A stretch of 44,412 nt of DNA from Lentisphaerota bacterium (GTDB lineage Bacteria > Verrucomicrobiota > Kiritimatiellia > Kiritimatiellales > Pontiellaceae): positions 1-44,412 of the forward strand of contig JAAYDL010000328.1 of assembly GCA_012729265.1 (NCBI GenBank). Direction: 5' to 3'. The notes under the pieces are model-generated. The model saw only the letters and a program-made list of their open reading frames with translations, was not told the DNA's origin and did no database searches. Every line of letters starts with the position of its first letter. Position 1 is the stretch's first letter. Below, piece by piece: positions 41,443 through 44,412 of the stretch. Both the position numbers and the translations under genes were made by a program.

Positions 41443-43275
41443 ATGAATAAGAAAAAGTGGGGGAGCGCCGGGCTGGGCATTTTTGTTTTGGGGCTGTTGG
41501 TTTCATGTGCGAGCAGGCCGGCGGGGTTGTCGCGCTATGATGAACCGGCTCGTGAACTGCTGAATAAAATGACCCTGGATGAAAAGATCGGCCAGATGGT
41601 CCAAGCGGACAATGCCGGATTGAAAGATCCGACGGATGTTCAAACCTATTATCTGGGATCGGTCCTCAGCGGCGGAGGATCGGATCCGACCGCCGGAAAC
41701 AGCATGGAGGCGTGGACCGAACACTATGAAGCGCTCCAGAAGCAGGCCGCCCAAACCCGGCTCCGCATTCCGCTGCTGTACGGAATCGACGCCGTACACG
41801 GACACAACAATGTGCTCGGTGCAGTTATTTTCCCCCATAATATTGGGCTGGGCTGTGCAGATAATCCCAAGCTGGTGAAACAGATCGGTCAAATTACCGC
41901 AAAAGAGATGCGCGCAACGGGCATTCAATGGACCTTTGCGCCCTGCGTTACGGTTCCGCAGGATGAGCGCTGGGGACGGACCTATGAAGGCTTCTCAGAA
42001 GATCCTGAGCTCGTAAGCCGACTCGGCGAAGCGTATGTGCTGGGGCTTCAGGCCGACGGCCTTTCCGGCGCGGAGTCGGTACTGGCCTGTGCAAAGCATT
42101 TTGTGGGCGACGGCGGAACGGTCGCGGGAAGCACTCGAAACCGCAGGGGCTGGGATCAGGGCGATACGCAGTGCGACGAAGAGACTTTCCGAAGAATTCA
42201 CCTGTTCCCCTATCAGGACGCGATTAATGCGGGTGCGCTCACGATTATGCCTTCATACAGCAGCTGGAACGGAATCAAGTGCTCCGCGAATAAATATCTG
42301 CTCACCGATGTGCTGAAAGGCGAAATGAAGTTTGAAGGCTTCCTGATTTCCGATTGGGACGCGATTCGCCAACTTGATCCCGACTATAAAACGGCCATCG
42401 CCATTTCGATTAATGCGGGGATGGATATGGCGATGGAGCCGAACGGTTACCGCGAATTCTTCACCCTGCTTAAAGAACTGGTCGAAGAAGGCACTGTGCC
42501 GATGTCGCGAATCGACGACGCGGTATTCCGCATTTTGCGGGTAAAGTTTGCTATGGGAATGATGGACGAAGACTATGTTGGCGAAGGCAATCCGGCACTG
42601 CAGGCGCAGTTCGGCTCGGATGAGCATCGGGCCGTAGCGAGACAGGCCGTGCGCGAATCCCTCGTCCTGCTCAAAAATGAAAAACAGACGCTGCCGGTGT
42701 CAAAAACGCTGGGTCGAATTCATGTGGCCGGACAAGCCGCAGACAATATCGGCTACCAATGCGGCGGATGGACGATTCAGTGGCAGGGCCAATCGGGCAA
42801 CGTTACAACCGGCGGAACCACCATTCTTTCAGCGATTAAGCAGAGCGTTTCCGACCAAACCTCCGTCACCTATTCGAAGGACGGAACCGGCGCAAACGGT
42901 GCGGATATCGGCATTGTTGTGGTGGGAGAACCTCCCTATGCCGAAGGCAGCGGCGACAACCGCGAGCTGAAGCTGGCCCCCGCCGAGCTGGCGGCCGTGA
43001 ACAACCTTAAAGCCTCCGGTATTCCGGTGGTTGTGGTGCTGCTCTCCGGTCGTCCGTTGATCATCAACGATGTGCTGGACCAAGCGGATGCCTTTGTCGC
43101 CGCCTGGCTCCCCGGTACCGAAGGCCAAGGCGTGTCGGATCTTTTGTTCGGTGATTATCCGTTCACCGGAAAACTTTCCTTCACCTGGCCGCGCTCCATC
43201 GATCAGCTTCCGATCAACAAGGGCGACGGAAAAGAAAACCCGCTCTTCCCGTTTGGTTTCGGGCTGACGAAATAA
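41443..43275 (+). CDS. GH3 beta-glucosidase-like lipoprotein
   Basis: GH3 exo-acting enzymes remove terminal glucosyl or xylosyl units from oligosaccharides with retention. The ATG at 41443 follows GGAGGACGA directly; longer in-frame starts lack such a site. The protein has 610 residues with lipobox LLVSC (Cys22). The N-terminal barrel contains [26 protein letters not shown] and the nucleophile Asp304 in [10 protein letters not shown]. The C-terminal sandwich domain carries Glu501 in [12 protein letters not shown] as likely acid/base, as in the ExoP and barley ExoI type. It diverges from the esterase gene and has a strong terminator. Confidence 0.92.
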   Translation: MNKKKWGSAGLGIFVLGLLVSCASRPAGLSRYDEPARELLNKMTLDEKIGQMVQADNAGLKDPTDVQTYYLGSVLSGGGSDPTAGNSMEAWTEHYEALQKQAAQTRLRIPLLYGIDAVHGHNNVLGAVIFPHNIGLGCADNPKLVKQIGQITAKEMRATGIQWTFAPCVTVPQDERWGRTYEGFSEDPELVSRLGEAYVLGLQADGLSGAESVLACAKHFVGDGGTVAGSTRNRRGWDQGDTQCDEETFRRIHLFPYQDAINAGALTIMPSYSSWNGIKCSANKYLLTDVLKGEMKFEGFLISDWDAIRQLDPDYKTAIAISINAGMDMAMEPNGYREFFTLLKELVEEGTVPMSRIDDAVFRILRVKFAMGMMDEDYVGEGNPALQAQFGSDEHRAVARQAVRESLVLLKNEKQTLPVSKTLGRIHVAGQAADNIGYQCGGWTIQWQGQSGNVTTGGTTILSAIKQSVSDQTSVTYSKDGTGANGADIGIVVVGEPPYAEGSGDNRELKLAPAELAAVNNLKASGIPVVVVLLSGRPLIINDVLDQADAFVAAWLPGTEGQGVSDLLFGDYPFTGKLSFTWPRSIDQLPINKGDGKENPLFPFGFGLTK

Positions 43276-43303
43276 GAGATCACGAGTTCTCGATAACAGA
43301 AAA

Positions 43304-43332
43304 ATGCAAACCTTCGGGTTTGCATTTTTTTT
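43304..43332 (+). terminator. Intrinsic terminator after GH3
   Basis: ATGCAAACC and GGTTTGCAT pair in a 9-bp stem closed by a TTCG loop, followed by eight T. It is a textbook terminator 29 bases after the stop. Confidence 0.9.
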
Positions 43333-43370
43333 GCACAAAGAAGCCGCTGTTACCCGCAAACAGCGAAAGA

Positions 43371-43564
43371 CGCTACGCGCCGGTTCATGCCCATTCGGCC
43401 ATCTCTGAAAACGCCACCGGCATAGCGGCGGCGCTACCTTTTCCCGTACCGCAGCCATCCTGGCTACCTTGTCCCCGTACCGCAGCCGTCTCGGCTGCCT
43501 GCTCCCGTATCGCAGCCATCCTGGCGGCCACGTCGCTGAGCAGGCACCCCGGAAAAGCAATCTA
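43371..43564. repeat. Dispersed repeat, copy 1
   Basis: A 194-base noncoding sequence occurs twice in direct orientation, here and at 43885-44079, about 90% identical by eye. Its middle holds three tandem units of about 30 bases that each begin CCGTACCGCAGCC or CCGTATCGCAGCC (starts 43444, 43475 and 43505). Confidence 0.85.
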
Positions 43565-43884
43565 TTTAAACAGAATAATTAGGACAAAATCATTAATCCA
43601 TTAACCGCTCCTTTAATCGAAAAATCATTCTGCCATAAAATTATCCTGCCCGAATTCATGCCCTTTTCGCGCTTCGCGTCTTCCCTTCTTTATTCACCAC
43701 GCGCTGCGCTGGAGGACACAGAGGGCTCGGACCTTCAGAGTTTAAATCACGCAAAGCCGCCAAGACGCAAGAGAGGATAGAGATATCCGGGTAAAATGAT
43801 TTGGAGGCAGAATGATTTTCAATTCGCTGCTTTTCATCCATTCGTTGCAATCGAATCTCCAGACAAGCGAACCAGTACAGCCTG
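43565..43884. other. Noncoding spacer between repeat copies
   Basis: No supported gene lies here. The sequence carries CACGCAAAGCCGCC then AAGACGCAAG at 43748-43771, a short text that I recognise as a widespread intergenic repeat in environmental genomes. Short ORFs lack ribosome binding sites. Confidence 0.5.
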
Positions 43885-44079
43885 CGCTACGCGCCGGCTC
43901 ATGCACCTTCGGCCATTCCCGGGAAACGCCACCGGCATAGCGGCGGCGCTACCTTTTCCCGTACCGCAGCCATCCTGGCTGCTTTGTCCCCGTACCGCAG
44001 CCGTCTCGACGGCCTGCTTCCGTACCGCAGCCATCTTGGCGGCCACGTCGCTGAGCAGGCACCCCAGAAAACCAATCTA
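43885..44079. repeat. Dispersed repeat, copy 2
   Basis: This is the second direct copy of the 194-base element, with the same order of segments: CGCTACGCGCCGG, the CACCGGCATAGCGGCGGCGC core, three 30-base units, and CACGTCGCTGAGCAGGCACC at the end. Differences are scattered substitutions. Confidence 0.85.
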
Positions 44080-44296
44080 CAGCTCCGACAATAATTCTGC
44101 GCGAATCGCGTGATGATTTTAGCCGCGAAAGATCACACGGAACCCAAAAATGGAGATAATTGAGTCTTTGAGATCCCTGCGTTCCTTGCGGTTAATTTCA
44201 ATATTGAGTCGTAGAAGCGCACGTCCCCGTCGCTTAAGTTCGTAGTTCAGCCTTTAGGCTGCTTTTCACCAAAGGTGCCCGCAGCAAAACACCAAA
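44080..44296. other. Repeat-rich noncoding region beside the integrase
   Basis: No gene is seen. It holds TGCGTTCCTTGCGGTTAAT near 44178 and a hairpin CAGCCT-TT-AGGCTG at 44248-44261 within GTTCGTAGTTCAGCC, both known to me as recurring intergenic text in PVC-like genomes. A convincing integron attC or attI site was not found. Confidence 0.5.
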
Positions 44297-44412
44297 TCAA
44301 ATCAAGTCCAGCGGGCTCTTCACGGCATTCAAATCCTTGCTCATCACGTGCGTGTATATTTCCGTCGTTTTCACATCGGCATGGCCCATCAGTTCCTGCA
44401 CCATCCGGATGT
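44297..44412 (-). CDS. Tyrosine recombinase, C-terminal fragment (integron-integrase-like)
   Basis: The last 38 codons of a tyrosine recombinase are visible; the rest lies beyond the right edge. [20 protein letters not shown] carries the conserved Gly-His and the nucleophilic Tyr of TxxYTHV, and the tail ends in [13 protein letters not shown] end after the YTHV motif is typical of integron integrases (IntI) and less so of XerC/D, so an IntI-type enzyme is suggested. The stop at 44297-44299 is followed by repeat-rich noncoding DNA. The catalytic Arg residues and the IntI-specific insertion cannot be checked here. Confidence 0.8.
   Translation of the reverse strand, partial: IRMVQELMGHADVKTTEIYTHVMSKDLNAVKSPLDLI

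Noticed and set aside
43444-43534. Three 30-base tandem units as a possible CRISPR array
   Set aside because: The units are contiguous with no unique spacers, occur in a duplicated 194-base element, and no cas genes are near.
43276-44296. Possible integron attC sites in the flank of the integrase
   Set aside because: I could not find the paired core sites with the expected imperfect inverted arms; the repeats here have a different structure.

Overview
The window reads as a chromosomal segment of a Gram-negative bacterium of the PVC superphylum, most likely a marine or anaerobic member of Kiritimatiellota. This is inferred from gene content: a pyrophosphate-dependent phosphofructokinase, a rubrerythrin, a GbsR-like/NusG-like gene pair heading a sugar-nucleotide operon, many lipoproteins, secretin-domain proteins and plant or algal polysaccharide esterases and glycosidases. 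No 16S rRNA is present, so the taxonomy is not proven.

Layout. 1-1660: a Na/Pi cotransporter cut by the window edge. 2.0-4.3 kb: pfp, a tiny lipoprotein and rubrerythrin. 4.3-9.0 kb (minus strand): a five-gene cluster with a TPR/FxLYD lipoprotein, two short adjacent secretin-domain proteins, a membrane-anchored unknown protein and an Lgt-type diacylglyceryl transferase. 9.2-10.5 kb: a decayed transposase, a short HPr-like protein and, upstream of it, a small ORF followed by a strong terminator in an attenuator-like arrangement. 10.5-15.5 kb: GbsR-like regulator, NusG paralog, glmS, rmlD, rmlB. 15.5-17.2 kb: an unrecognised protein with a transglutaminase-like core. 17.4-20.2 kb: a SpoIIAA-like protein, HU, a tiny lipoprotein, murA (with Asp in place of the catalytic Cys) and tRNA-Ser(CGA). 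20.7-35.2 kb: a fused str/S10/spc ribosomal protein locus running from rpsL to secY-adk-map, without tuf, rpsN or rpmD. 35.2-43.3 kb: larE, then a hemicellulose set of two GH43 enzymes, a glucuronoyl esterase fused to an SGNH-like domain, and a GH3 glucosidase. 43.3-44.4 kb: noncoding dispersed repeats ending in the C-terminus of a tyrosine recombinase that resembles integron integrases.

How the genes work together. The ribosomal block is a housekeeping translation and secretion locus. The sugar-nucleotide operon supplies glucosamine-6-phosphate and part of the dTDP-rhamnose pathway, apparently under its own regulator and antiterminator. The carbohydrate genes fit stepwise removal of glucuronoyl esters, arabinose or xylose side chains and terminal glucosyl residues from hemicellulose or pectin. 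The most unusual regions are the double short-secretin operon, the leader-ORF/terminator upstream of HPr, the esterase-SGNH fusion and the repeat-rich flank of the integrase.
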